Shown here: positions 26,746 through 36,319 of the stretch, piece by piece
Position numbering within the stretch: the stretch's first letter is position 1
Layout of the letters: each line of letters begins with the position of its first letter
Source: JANELJ01 sp024511395
GTDB taxonomy: Bacteria > Pseudomonadota > Gammaproteobacteria > GRL18
Reading direction: 5' to 3'
Assembly (NCBI GenBank): GCA_963681975.1
Contig: OY820613.1
Location: 62,001 to 126,000, forward strand
DNA length: 64,000 bases
Program-made: the position numbers and the translations under genes
Notes under the pieces: model-generated
The model's input: the letters and a program-made list of their open reading frames with translations, nothing else
The model's database searches: none
What the model was told of the DNA's origin: nothing

Positions 26746-29700
26746 ATGAGTATTTCAAGAGATACATTCGATCCCGCCAAAAACTATAAACGTATCCGCT
26801 ACCATCAGGACCGGGATCTGCTGGATTCGGAGTTGAACGAGCAACAGGAATTGATCAACCTCGAGCGCCGAAAGATTGCTGATATCCTTTTCAAAGAGGG
26901 GTCAATCCTTAGCGGACTCGGTGTGACGGTACAGGATAACGTGCTGACCCTGACGCCGGGAATGATCTATATCGACGGCTATGTTGAAGCGGTAGATGGT
27001 GCCACTCTAACCTACGATCCTGCTACCACCAGCGGAGCTGACTATGTATATGTCGAACTTCTAAAATACAATTACGGCTATACACAGGACCCGTCACTCA
27101 TCAATCCGGCCACCGGCGAGCCCACCGCTGAGCGTGAGAAATGGGTTCTGGCCCTGAAAACTACAGACACAACCGGCCTGACGCTTCCGAATAATGTGAT
27201 TGAGCGCAAGGTGGTGCCTATTTATAAATTTGATCGGGAGACCGGTGATGTCACAGCCACCGTGCAGGAAAAGTCAAACCTCTATCTGCGTGATCTGCTG
27301 GGTACACTGCCCGGTAGTCGAATTACTGTTTCATCCATCACCGAGGATCAGCTCTCTTTTGCTGCTGCCGAAGGTCTCAATTCGCTGTTGCAGAACCTTG
27401 CCGAGCGTACCTTCGATCAGGCAGGCAGCTATCTGGTCAACGGTTTTGACAGTTTTATCGGTACGGTGGATGACACCGATGTGGAGGTAATCACCAATGC
27501 AGGCCGATCTTACATTCAGGGTTTTCGTCATCAGCGCGATCTGCCTACTTCGACATTGGTTCCTAAATCGGTGGCCACCAAATCGGTTCGCGGTGAGCAG
27601 AAGACTTATAACATCAATCAACGTCGCTATCCGGTCAATTCCACTCCCCTCAAGGAAACCACACAGGTGGAAGCCATTGTGGAAATCACCTCCAATGTGA
27701 CGCGTGGATCTGTGGGTGGAGGCGAAGATCTTCTCGATCCCAATCCGGTTGTTGATATTCTGGAAGTCAGTCAGGGAGCCACTATTTTTCAGGAAGGCAT
27801 CGACTGGCAGCAGTCGGGTAACCATGTAGACTGGATCGGTTCCGGAAACGAACCGGCCATCGGCACCACATACACCGTCCGCTGGACCTACACCAAGCAG
27901 ATGATCAAAGGCGAAGACTATGTTGACGGCGGATGGTTCGGCGTAACGGCACATCCGGTTGTCGGATCATATTATTATGTTGTAACTGCTTTTGACGACT
28001 CAGGTGAAACGGCCTTCGATTCCGGCAGTGTTCTTTCAAGAATGACATTGGCTGGAGAGATGAATAAACTCTCGTGGCTTCCGGCAAACGGAGCCAGCGG
28101 TTATCGGGTTTATCGCGCCACAACAAACGGTTCGAGAACTGATTTTCAGCGCATCAAGGAACTGGGCAGTGAAGCTATCTCTTATATTGATGATGCGGTG
28201 GAAGAACCGATTGCATCCAATCCTCCGGCGAATAGCTCTGCTGCGGTATCCATGTCCGCCGCGCAAATCGAGCTGGGCAATCTCAATGTGATCAACTTCG
28301 GTCGCGGAACTCTTGGTGATGAACCGGTCGATGGTTCCAACTGCAGTATCGACTATGACTACTACCTCGGCCGTAATGACATCATCTACGCCACCACCCG
28401 GGAAATTAAAAGACTGGAAGGCGCACCGGCGGATTTTCCGAAACTGCCCATTGTGCCTGAAAACACGCTGGGACTGTGCAGTATTGACTGTCCTCCCAAC
28501 TCAACCGATATGACCATCCGCAATTTCGGGCTTACCCGCATCACCATGGATCAGATTCATGACATCATCAAGGATGTGGAGGACTTGAAATACAACGATG
28601 CCCAGTATCAGATGAACAACGAGTTGCAAAACCGCGACGCCCAGTCGAAAAAAGGCATTTATTCGGATGACTTTTCCAATACAGCCCAGTCGGATATCTA
28701 TCATGCCGAATGGGATGCCAGGGTTAATGAACTAGGCAAATTTGCCTCTCCTGACCGCACAGCCATCTCCAATCCCCTTGAAGTGGATCTGGCTGCCAGC
28801 GATGCCAGCCTTTTTGGCAGTCTGGCACTGCTGCCGGGCTCAGAACAGGTTGTACTCGAACAGAGTGACTGGTCTGAAGAGCGCAATATCAACCCCTATG
28901 CGGTATTTGAAAAGCCGCCCGCCATGCTGCAAGTCACGCCCAATATTGGCCGCCGTGGCCAGACTGGCATTGCGGCGACGGGGATTAACTTCACTCCGGA
29001 CCGTTCAGGCATTGTCCTGCGCTGTGACGGGCGTGTCATGGCCAGCAATCTTGTCAGCGATGATGCCGGACGAGTTACCGCCTCCTTCACGGTGCCGACA
29101 CAATCCCGCAACGGCAACCGTATTGTGGAGATGACGGACGGTCAATACACCGCCCGGGCCAGTTTGCAGATCAATGATCCGCTGGTGATCACCCGTATTC
29201 AGCGGTTTATCCAGACCAATATCATTACCCGCATTGTCCGTGTGCCAGTGGTGCGTACTGTATGGAGGACACGTACCATCTTTTTCCGTCGCGATCCCTT
29301 GGCGCAGACTTTCAATTTTACAGAAAACCGGGTTCTGTCGGCGGTGGGCATTCAATTCACTCAGCGGGATGCATCCATTCCGGTAACGGTTCAGATTCGA
29401 GGCGTCACCACCGGATTGCCCAACGACTCTGTTTTTGCAGAAAAGGTAATCGCTCCTTCTGAAATTAATCTTGGTGGTGAAACCAAGATAACCTTTGATG
29501 ATCCGTTCTATGCTGAGGCAAATACCAGCTACGCTGTGGTTCTGCTGACCAACAGCACCAATTACAAGGTGCGCACAGCAACCCTTGGCAAAACCGGCCG
29601 TGAGGGAATCATCACCCGCCAGACCTATGCCGAAGGTGTGCTTCTGGAAAGCTCCAATGCCGAAACCTGGACTCCGCTCAACGGTTCCGACCTTACTATG

Positions 29701-30306
29701 AAGCTCTACGGCTATGAGTTTGAAAACGAAGGAACAGTTCAATTTCAGTCAATCAGTGGAGTGCAGTTTTCAGATCTTAATATCGATGAATACTCAGCCA
29801 TACCGGAAGGAACACACCTGATCTGGGAATACTCCACTGATGGCGGTCTCACATGGGATTCCGTCGTCCCGGCCGAGGAAGAACGTCTGCCCAATCTGGC
29901 CGACAATATTTTAGTTCGAGCTCGTTTCAGTACCGGCATGGGCAACGACACTCCGGCCCTTAATTTCCGGGATGTCAACCTGATCGGCTACCTCAACAAA
30001 ACCACCGGAACCTATCTGACCCGCGAAAATGAACTGACCCAGGGTGTGGAATCCACCAAAGTCTATACCCAGATGGATATTCCCAGCGGTACCAGTTTGC
30101 AATGGTTTGCTTCCAACGACGGCGGAGAAACGTGGGAGGCCATGACCATTGACAATACCCGATCCATTGATGAGGACTGGACGGAATACACTCTTGTCAG
30201 AACTTTCGACGATCCGTCGGGCAATAAGGTTCGCTATAAAGCTGAAATGACCGGAACTGTATTGACCTACCCGAGAATTCACACCCTTGGTGCAACTCTG
30301 AGTTAA
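26746..30306 (+). CDS. DUF4815-like giant tail protein, 1186 aa
   Basis: The largest tail gene of the cluster. The N-terminus RDTFDPAKNYKRIRYHQDR..LNEQQELINLERRKIADI is the DUF4815 signature. Later segments include a fibronectin-like strand set (GSYYYVVTAFDDSGETAF), a RITMDQIHDIIKDVEDL helical hairpin near residue 600, an IPT-like block (NIGRRGQTGIAATGINF) near 735, and C-terminal beta-sandwich-like domains with NTSYAVVLLTNSTNYKV. It is probably a long fibre or baseplate periphery protein that helps host recognition. SD CCGGAGG precedes ATG. No signal or membrane segment. Confidence 0.8.
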   Translation: MSISRDTFDPAKNYKRIRYHQDRDLLDSELNEQQELINLERRKIADILFKEGSILSGLGVTVQDNVLTLTPGMIYIDGYVEAVDGATLTYDPATTSGADYVYVELLKYNYGYTQDPSLINPATGEPTAEREKWVLALKTTDTTGLTLPNNVIERKVVPIYKFDRETGDVTATVQEKSNLYLRDLLGTLPGSRITVSSITEDQLSFAAAEGLNSLLQNLAERTFDQAGSYLVNGFDSFIGTVDDTDVEVITNAGRSYIQGFRHQRDLPTSTLVPKSVATKSVRGEQKTYNINQRRYPVNSTPLKETTQVEAIVEITSNVTRGSVGGGEDLLDPNPVVDILEVSQGATIFQEGIDWQQSGNHVDWIGSGNEPAIGTTYTVRWTYTKQMIKGEDYVDGGWFGVTAHPVVGSYYYVVTAFDDSGETAFDSGSVLSRMTLAGEMNKLSWLPANGASGYRVYRATTNGSRTDFQRIKELGSEAISYIDDAVEEPIASNPPANSSAAVSMSAAQIELGNLNVINFGRGTLGDEPVDGSNCSIDYDYYLGRNDIIYATTREIKRLEGAPADFPKLPIVPENTLGLCSIDCPPNSTDMTIRNFGLTRITMDQIHDIIKDVEDLKYNDAQYQMNNELQNRDAQSKKGIYSDDFSNTAQSDIYHAEWDARVNELGKFASPDRTAISNPLEVDLAASDASLFGSLALLPGSEQVVLEQSDWSEERNINPYAVFEKPPAMLQVTPNIGRRGQTGIAATGINFTPDRSGIVLRCDGRVMASNLVSDDAGRVTASFTVPTQSRNGNRIVEMTDGQYTARASLQINDPLVITRIQRFIQTNIITRIVRVPVVRTVWRTRTIFFRRDPLAQTFNFTENRVLSAVGIQFTQRDASIPVTVQIRGVTTGLPNDSVFAEKVIAPSEINLGGETKITFDDPFYAEANTSYAVVLLTNSTNYKVRTATLGKTGREGIITRQTYAEGVLLESSNAETWTPLNGSDLTMKLYGYEFENEGTVQFQSISGVQFSDLNIDEYSAIPEGTHLIWEYSTDGGLTWDSVVPAEEERLPNLADNILVRARFSTGMGNDTPALNFRDVNLIGYLNKTTGTYLTRENELTQGVESTKVYTQMDIPSGTSLQWFASNDGGETWEAMTIDNTRSIDEDWTEYTLVRTFDDPSGNKVRYKAEMTGTVLTYPRIHTLGATLS

Positions 30307-30319
30307 TGGAGGAAAGTAG

Positions 30320-30577
30320 ATGATTGTTAAACGCCGTGGCGGGATGACGGAATTCATCCCGTCTCCACAGGAAAAACGGGAAAACCTGGTCCGGGACCAC
30401 TCCTTCAATCTGATCGAAAACCTGCACCACAGATTGAGCCGCTTGGAGGGCGAACTGGGATTACCCCTCAATGAGGCCGAAGCCTGTACCGCCTTCCTCG
30501 AAAAAATAAAACGGGATGAATCGCAAATAGAAGAGCTTCATACCAGTTTGATTACCGGCGGAGCCTCTGATTGCTAA
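30320..30577 (+). CDS. Small hypothetical protein at tail-operon end, 85 aa
   Basis: SD GGAGGAAAG precedes ATG. A charged helical protein (LVRDHSFNLIENLHHRLSRLE) with one Cys near the end (GGASDC). No known family. It is the last gene before the terminator, so it is part of the tail operon, perhaps a fibre chaperone by position. Confidence 0.55.
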   Translation: MIVKRRGGMTEFIPSPQEKRENLVRDHSFNLIENLHHRLSRLEGELGLPLNEAEACTAFLEKIKRDESQIEELHTSLITGGASDC

Positions 30578-30606
30578 GATTTCCCAATCCACACAAACCA
30601 TCTGCC

Positions 30607-30643
30607 GCCCCGGAAAGCATCGGTCTTCCGGGGCGTTCTTTTT
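30607..30643 (+). terminator. Rho-independent terminator of the tail operon
   Basis: Perfect 9-bp stem GCCCCGGAA (30607-30615) / TTCCGGGGC (30626-30634), loop of 10, then GTTCTTTTT. It lies about 30 bases after the last tail gene and separates it from the amidoligase cassette. Confidence 0.85.
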
Positions 30644-30823
30644 GGTACATGCCCCCGAATTTGCACAGAGTTCGTAACATATTGAAAATAAAGGTGTTAA
30701 ATGTCGACTTAAGCTGTTCTTCTACTTGCTTTCTGCCGGGAAAGAAGCATTCATTCATAGTGTAAGCAGAAGGCTTAAAGCAAAGCCCTGCAACGAGTTA
30801 GAAACCGAAAACGGAGGCTGTGA

Positions 30824-31567
30824 ATGAATTTAAGAGAGTTGAGATACGGGATCGAGATTGAAACCGTAAAACGCACCCGGGAGCAGATTGCCTGGGCCAT
30901 CCACTCGGTGGTTGGAGGACATGTAAGACATATCGGAGCACCAACCTGCTACGACCCATGGGAAGTGGAAGATTTGCTGGGACGGAAATGGAAGGTGGTC
31001 AACGACGCTTCGCTGACAAACGTGCCATCCAATCTGCGAGCTGAAATAGTCAGCCCGGTGTTGACCTATAACGACTTGGAGCAGCTGCAGGAAGTTGTTC
31101 GGGCTATCCGCAGAGCCGAGTTGAACCGTATCTGGTACGGATACCACAACAACCAGCCCCAGCACTATGACCGCTCACGTTATCACGGTGTCAACCTGCA
31201 CAATGTCTGGTATCGGGGCACGGTGGAGTTCCGCTGGTTCGAGGCAACATTGCATGCCGGAAAAATCAAGGCTTACCTGCAATTCTGTCTGGCCATCGCT
31301 GCCAAGGCATTGAACGGTCGGGCAGCCTCCAGCCGCAAGCGGGACTTTGATCCTCAAAGCGCCAAATATGACTTCCGAGTTTTCTTGCTCCACCTTGGTT
31401 TGATCGGGGATGAGTTTAAAACCGCCCGACTGCACCTGATGAAAAACATGCCCGGTGACGCGGCCTTCAAAAATGGCCGTCCCAAACCGGATGAAACCGA
31501 AAATACAATTCAAACCACAGAGGCCGGATCTAATCTCGGCCTTTCTATTTCAGGAGGTGAATCATGA
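30824..31567 (+). CDS. Amidoligase-like protein with an internal gap
   Basis: A 247-residue protein related to amidoligase_2 family enzymes, which are ATP-grasp/glutamine-synthetase-like ligases for peptide modification. RYGIEIETVKRTREQIAWAI opens the fold, and LNRIWYGYHNNQPQHYD, VNLHNVWYRGTVEFRWFEAT follow. In family members I recall, a CGxHxHVD block and about 80 residues lie between LQEVVRAIRRA and LNRIWYG. Here these segments are directly joined (near 31118), in frame. The enzyme may be catalytically dead. SD ACGGAGG precedes ATG. It overlaps the next gene by 4 bases. Confidence 0.7.
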   Translation: MNLRELRYGIEIETVKRTREQIAWAIHSVVGGHVRHIGAPTCYDPWEVEDLLGRKWKVVNDASLTNVPSNLRAEIVSPVLTYNDLEQLQEVVRAIRRAELNRIWYGYHNNQPQHYDRSRYHGVNLHNVWYRGTVEFRWFEATLHAGKIKAYLQFCLAIAAKALNGRAASSRKRDFDPQSAKYDFRVFLLHLGLIGDEFKTARLHLMKNMPGDAAFKNGRPKPDETENTIQTTEAGSNLGLSISGGES

Positions 31568-31905
31568 AAATACTGATCCACTCGACAACACTGGACGGAG
31601 AACCGCTGCAGGCTGACGGCATCGCTCTTGATGGTAAAAACTGCGCTGAGCTGGTGGAAATCATGAAGGGCCAAACACCCTTTACCATCACCACAACCAC
31701 CCGGGATTACATGCTCGGTGTGCTCGAGAAGATCGAAACAGAACGGAATTTCAAACTGTCAGAAGATCCGGAAGCAGCCGCAGCCGAGTTTCTCACCACG
31801 CTGGCCAAGTATGGGCTGGTGGAATTCCTGCCGGATGATGCCTTTATCGATCTTCCGCCAAACGAGACCTTTGAAGAGGAGGATGATCTATGTGCGGGCA
31901 AGTAG
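31564..31905 (+). CDS. Small amidoligase-operon protein, 113 aa
   Basis: SD CAGGAGG; the start overlaps the amidoligase stop and the end overlaps the amidotransferase start, so it is tightly coupled. The acidic C-terminus is FIDLPPNETFEEEDD. The ILIHSTTLDGEPLQADGIAL start is beta-rich. No enzyme motif is visible; it may be the substrate or a carrier for the modification cassette. That role is inference from position only. Confidence 0.55.
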   Translation: MKILIHSTTLDGEPLQADGIALDGKNCAELVEIMKGQTPFTITTTTRDYMLGVLEKIETERNFKLSEDPEAAAAEFLTTLAKYGLVEFLPDDAFIDLPPNETFEEEDDLCAGK

Positions 31906-32686
31906 GCATTATTTTCGGGAAAAGCGACGCAGGATAACTGAGCGGGAGTTTCTTAACGAACTATTTATCCGCATGCTGCTCTGCAGTGAGGAGCGCGGTC
32001 CACATGCCAGTGGCATGGCCTGGCTAAAAACTGATGGAGATTACGGACTTTTCAAACGCCCAATCCGGGCACACCGGCTGATTAAGGAATCCGCTTTTTA
32101 CGATCTGATGGATGAAGTTGATAATCACACCACTATTCTTATGGGCCACACCCGCTGGCGGACCCGTGGCAGCGAAGCCAACAGCCGCAACAATCATCCC
32201 ATCCGCGCCGGAATCATTATCGGCACCCATAACGGTACCATTTACAACGCCGATTATCTGTTTCGGAGGCTTGGCCTGCCGCGCTATGCCGAAGTGGACA
32301 GCGAACTGCTTTTCAGGCTGGCCGACCGCTTCGCTCCCGATGGAAATATCGACGGCAGAGGCTTCCGCAAAGCCCTACGCCTGTGTCGAGGCCAAATGAG
32401 CGCCGTGTTGGCCTCACGGCTCGACCCTGGGACTATTACCGTCCTCAAAGGCAACAAGCCGCTGTCGCTGCGTTACAGCCGCAAACACCGGGCAGTGCTC
32501 TATGCCTCGGAAGCGGAATACATAGAAGCCGCTCTGGATGACCTGCGGGGCTGGCAGGAACTGGAAATACCGCCGCTGACCATGCTGACATTCCGCCATG
32601 AAAACCTCAAGGAGTGGCAGAGCCACCCCTTTAAATTTGTCTGTCAGGAACGAAAAGGAACCTTACCTGAAGGAGTGAATGCATGA
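31890..32686 (+). pseudogene. Class II glutamine amidotransferase, frameshifted near its start
   Basis: ATG 31890 opens MCGQVGIIFGK, with the catalytic N-terminal Cys2 of NTN-type amidotransferases. After GGGAAAA (about 31918-31924) the zero frame soon stops, while the -1 frame reads KRRRITEREFLNELFIRM on to 32686, with GHTRWRTRGSEAN, GTHNGTIYNADYLF and SELLFRLADRF typical of GATase-II. One extra A in the A-run would give 265 sound residues. It would supply ammonia from glutamine to the amidoligase pathway. Confidence 0.75.
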
Positions 32687-33180
32687 ATAAAACTGACAAC
32701 GAAATACATCTCCGTCTCTTTGTTTACGGAACCCTGAAGCGAGGATTCTGGAATCACGACCGGTTCTGTAGTCAGGCCGTCGGTATTGAACCGGCCACCA
32801 CATGGGGCAGGCTCTATCATCTGCCAGCTGGATTTCCGGCTCTGGAAGTGCCCGAGACCTGCATATTGGCCCATGGGACCGAAGATCCAATTGCCGATGC
32901 CAGAACACAGAACTCCATAGAACTCCCGGACAATGCCATGACTCGTCCGGAAGGTGACTGGGATCTGGTCCATGGAGAAATGATAACCTTTGCCAATCCG
33001 GCTTTTGACTTGCCGCCCATTGATCGACTGGAGGGTTTCAATCCGAACGGTCAGAGCATGTATCAGCGGATATTGGTGGCGGTCAGTTCAGAAAACCAAA
33101 TCAGGTCGGTTTGGCTGTACCATTACGAGCTCGGCCACAACGGGCAACGGGTAGCCTCTGGCCAGTGGAATCAAGCATAA
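32683..33180 (+). CDS. Gamma-glutamylcyclotransferase-like (AIG2/GGCT fold) protein
   Basis: A 165-residue protein. FVYGTLKRGFWNHDRF is the GGCT nucleotide-independent substrate loop (YGTLKxG), and PIDRLEGFNPN provides the catalytic Glu. It likely cleaves or forms a gamma-glutamyl linkage in the cassette. The start overlaps the amidotransferase stop by 4 bases. Intact and of normal length. Confidence 0.85.
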   Translation: MNKTDNEIHLRLFVYGTLKRGFWNHDRFCSQAVGIEPATTWGRLYHLPAGFPALEVPETCILAHGTEDPIADARTQNSIELPDNAMTRPEGDWDLVHGEMITFANPAFDLPPIDRLEGFNPNGQSMYQRILVAVSSENQIRSVWLYHYELGHNGQRVASGQWNQA

Positions 33181-33214
33181 TAAAACGAAATCGGCTTAAA
33201 TCGGCAAAGAACAT

Positions 33215-33242
33215 TTGACTTCCGGCTTTCTTTTAGTATATT
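33215..33242 (+). promoter_or_regulatory. Sigma70-type promoter for the restriction locus
   Basis: TTGACT (33215-33220), a 16-base spacer, then TATATT (33237-33242). It lies about 100 bases before the HTH regulator gene, in the 164-base gap after the GGCT gene, at the point where base composition drops. Confidence 0.45.
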
Positions 33243-33344
33243 TATAGGGCGAATTAATGTGGGAGTGCTGTATTTGCAGCCCTCTTTAACTGCCTCTGTT
33301 GAGGTCATAGCAAAATGCAATAGTCCCCAAGAGGAGTATGAGAC

Positions 33345-33539
33345 ATGGCAGAAATAAATGATCGCTGGTTGTCAGTGGATGAAATATGCAAATACCTCGG
33401 GATCAGCAAGGACACCGTTTATAAGTGGATAGATAAGCATGGTATGCCCGCTCATCGCATGGGACGCCTGTGGAAGTTCAAAAAAGAACAGGTTGATAAA
33501 TGGGTTGAGGCTGGCGGAGCTGATGCAGGCAATAAATAA
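33345..33539 (+). CDS. Excisionase/MerR-type HTH protein, 64 aa
   Basis: WLSVDEICKYLGISKDTVYKWI is a standard HTH_17 motif, with the second part AHRMGRLWKFKKEQVDKWV matching excisionase-type DNA-binding proteins. Such small proteins commonly precede type I restriction operons. SD GAGGAG, ATG 33345. It may regulate the locus or be a remnant of an excision module. Confidence 0.85.
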   Translation: MAEINDRWLSVDEICKYLGISKDTVYKWIDKHGMPAHRMGRLWKFKKEQVDKWVEAGGADAGNK

Positions 33540-33582
33540 GATGACGAGAATAAAAGCGAATAACAGAAATAGGAGTTTATAG

Positions 33583-35074
33583 ATGACAAGCAATCAAGAA
33601 CGCGCGGCACTGCAACGCCAGATATGGCAGATTGCCAATGATGTACGGGGTGCGGTGGACGGCTGGGATTTCAAACAGTATGTACTTGGAACTCTGTTTT
33701 ATCGCTTTATCAGTGAAAACTTCGCCAGCTATATTGAAGCCGGAGACGACAGTATCAATTATGCTAAGCTGGATGATGGGGTGATCACTCCTGAAATCAA
33801 AGACGATGCCATTAAAACCAAAGGATACTTCATCTACCCCAGCCAGCTTTTCGTCAACATTGCGGCGACCGCAAACACCAACGACAGTTTGAATACTGAT
33901 TTGGCAGAGATCTTTTCTGCTATTGAAAGCTCAGCCAATGGCTATCCTTCAGAAAAAGACATAAAAGGACTGTTTGCCGATTTTGACACCACCAGTAACC
34001 GTCTTGGTAACACCGTTGCCGATAAAAACAGCCGATTGGCTGCCGTGATTAAAGGTGTGGCAGGGCTGGACTTTGGCGATTTTCACGGCAGTCAAATCGA
34101 CCTGTTTGGCGATGCCTATGAGTTTCTCATCTCCAACTATGCTGCCAATGCCGGAAAATCCGGTGGTGAGTTTTTTACCCCGCAACACGTTTCCAGGCTG
34201 ATTGCCCGGCTCCCTGTTGCTTCAGGCAAAAAAACATTTTGACGAACACATTATTGAAGACGGCTTCTTTGGTCAGGAGATCAATCATACCACTTACAAT
34301 CTGGCGCGTATGAATATGTTTCTGCACAACATTAACTACGACAAGTTTAATATTCAGTTAGGAGATACCCTGACGGAACCGCATTTCGGCGATGACAAAC
34401 CCTTTGATGCCATCGTCTCCAATCCACCCTATTCGGTAAAGTGGATTGGTAAAGACGATCCAACCCTTATAAACGATGAACGCTTTGCCCCCGCCGGAGT
34501 ATTACCGCCCAAATCCAAGGCTGATTTTGCTTTTGTACTCCACTCTCTCCACTACCTCTCCAGCAAAGGCCGTGCGGCGATTGTCTGCTTTCCAGGTATT
34601 TTTTATCGCGGTGGTGCCGAAAAGAAAATCCGCCAGTATCTGGTTGATAACAACTATGTTGAAACCGTGATCTCACTGGCGCCCAACCTGTTTTTCGGTA
34701 CAACCATTGCGGTCAATATTTTAGTGCTGTCCAAACACAAAACCGACATGAAAACCCAGTTTATTGATGCCAGTGGAGAGGAGTTCTTTAAAAAAGAGAC
34801 CAACAACAATGTGCTTACCAATGAACATATCAAAAAGATTATGGAAATGTTCGACAGCAAAGAGGAAGTGGAGCATGTCGCGGCATCGGTTGATTACGAT
34901 AAGATTGTTGAAAACGACTATAATCTGTCGGTCAGCAGTTATGTGGAAGCCAAGGACACCAGAGAAAAAATAGATATTGCCCAGCTTAATGCCGAACTGA
35001 AAACCACGGTCTCCAAAATCGACCGGCTTCGCGCGGATATTGATGCTATTGTTGCCGAAATTGAGGGGGCATAA
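33583..35074 (+). pseudogene. hsdM: Type I restriction methyltransferase subunit, motif-I deletion and frameshift
   Basis: Residues 1-205 are a typical HsdM N-terminal region (QIWQIANDVRGAVDGWDFKQY, GGEFFTPQHVSRLIA). The frame then stops at 34240. The second part starts in another frame at GSLLLQAKKHFDEH and includes the catalytic NPPY motif (IVSNPPYSVKW) and C-terminal coiled coil. In HsdM proteins the missing piece would contain the SAM-binding IYDPACGSG. So a deletion of 3n+2 bases near 34209 removed motif I, leaving no functional enzyme. The stop overlaps hsdS ATG. Likely dead unless this is an assembly fault. Confidence 0.85.
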
Positions 35075-36318
35075 TGAAACCACAGATGAACACGGACAAA
35101 CACGGATTGAAGCATCAAGTCAGCTTTATGGAAAAACTGCTCGATGGCGTTACGGTGGAGTGGAAGCCTCTCGGAGAGGTAACTCAATACGAGCAGCCAA
35201 CTAAATATCTTGTAAAAACAAAAAACTACAGTGATGAGTTTGAGACCCCTGTTTTGACAGCAGGTAAAACTTTTATTCTTGGATACACAGATGAAGTTAA
35301 TGGGGTTTATGAAGCATCAAAGAACCCTGTAATTATCTTTGATGATTTTACAACTGCTAATAAATGGGTTGATTTTGACTTCAAGGCTAAGTCATCTGCA
35401 ATGAAGATGATCACGTCAAGTGACGAGGATAAAGTTCTTCTGAAATATGTGTATTATTGGCTGAATACGTTACCTATCGATCTAATTGAGGGAGATCATA
35501 AACGGCAGTGGATTAGTAATTTTTCCAACAAGAAAATCCCCATCCCATGCCCCGATGATCCAAAAAGATCCCTTGAAATCCAAGCAGAACTTGTCCGTAT
35601 TCTGGACAAGTTCACCGAGCTTACAGCCCGTAAAAAACAATACAACTATTATCGTGATCAGTTGCTTACTTTTGAAGAAGGCGAAGCCTGCCTGTCGGGC
35701 AGACAGGTGGAGAGAAAAACGCTGGGGGAGGTGGCTGAGTATTCCAAAAAACGCATTAGTTATGAAAAACTTGATACAACAAACTATGTGGGTGTTGATA
35801 ATCTTCTGCAAAATCGAGCAGGAAAAGTTGAGTCTAACTATGTTCCAAATTCAGGTCGGCTGACCGAGTATTGTGATGGAGATATTTTGATTGGTAATAT
35901 TCGACCATATTTAAAGAAAATATGGCATGCAGATCGTATCGGTGGAACAAATGGTGATGTTTTAGTTATTCACCCAACCGACAAAGAGGTATTACCACGT
36001 TATTTATATCAGGTTTTGGCTGATGATAAATTCTTTGCTTACAATATGCAACATGCCAAAGGCGCAAAAATGCCTCGTGGTAATAAAGCCAAAATAATGG
36101 AATATCATATTCCTATTCCATACCCGGACGACCCGGAAAAGTCGCTTGCCGAACAAGCCCGCATCGTCGCCATTCTTGATAAATTCGACGCGCTGACAAA
36201 CTCCATAAGCGAGGGCTTACCACGAGAAATTGAGCTGCGTCAAAAGCAGTATGAGTATTACCGTGATATGCTGTTGAATTTCCCGAAACCGAAGCACGAA
36301 GTAATGGCGGGGGTATAG
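35074..36318 (+). CDS. hsdS: Type I restriction specificity subunit
   Basis: A 414-residue protein with two target-recognition domains, each followed by the conserved helical element: IPIPCPDDPKRSLEIQAELV..YYRDQLL and IPIPYPDDPEKSLAEQARIV..YYRDMLL. It sets the DNA target of the M2S complex. Two oddities appear: an N-terminal MKPQMNTDKHGLKHQ from a repeat-like ACCACAGATGAACACGG stretch, and an in-frame palindromic insert in the central linker. Starts ATGA with hsdM stop. Confidence 0.88.
   Translation: MKPQMNTDKHGLKHQVSFMEKLLDGVTVEWKPLGEVTQYEQPTKYLVKTKNYSDEFETPVLTAGKTFILGYTDEVNGVYEASKNPVIIFDDFTTANKWVDFDFKAKSSAMKMITSSDEDKVLLKYVYYWLNTLPIDLIEGDHKRQWISNFSNKKIPIPCPDDPKRSLEIQAELVRILDKFTELTARKKQYNYYRDQLLTFEEGEACLSGRQVERKTLGEVAEYSKKRISYEKLDTTNYVGVDNLLQNRAGKVESNYVPNSGRLTEYCDGDILIGNIRPYLKKIWHADRIGGTNGDVLVIHPTDKEVLPRYLYQVLADDKFFAYNMQHAKGAKMPRGNKAKIMEYHIPIPYPDDPEKSLAEQARIVAILDKFDALTNSISEGLPREIELRQKQYEYYRDMLLNFPKPKHEVMAGV
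35687..35708 (+). repeat. Palindromic micro-repeat inserted in the hsdS linker
   Basis: CCTGCCTGTC, G, GGCAGACAGG forms an imperfect hairpin of ten pairs with one mismatch and one G-T pair. It encodes ACLSGRQ between LLTFEEGE and VERKTLGEV, where HsdS homologues usually run LLTFEEGEVEWKTLGEV. It therefore looks like an in-frame repeat insertion. Confidence 0.5.
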
Positions 36319-36319
36319 T

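Noticed and set aside
8478..30306. Extracellular contractile injection system instead of a phage
   Set aside because: Tail genes resemble eCIS modules (CIS-tube, PAAR, gpI, DUF4815), but scaffold, capsid and neck genes lie upstream in the same direction, which indicates a virion.
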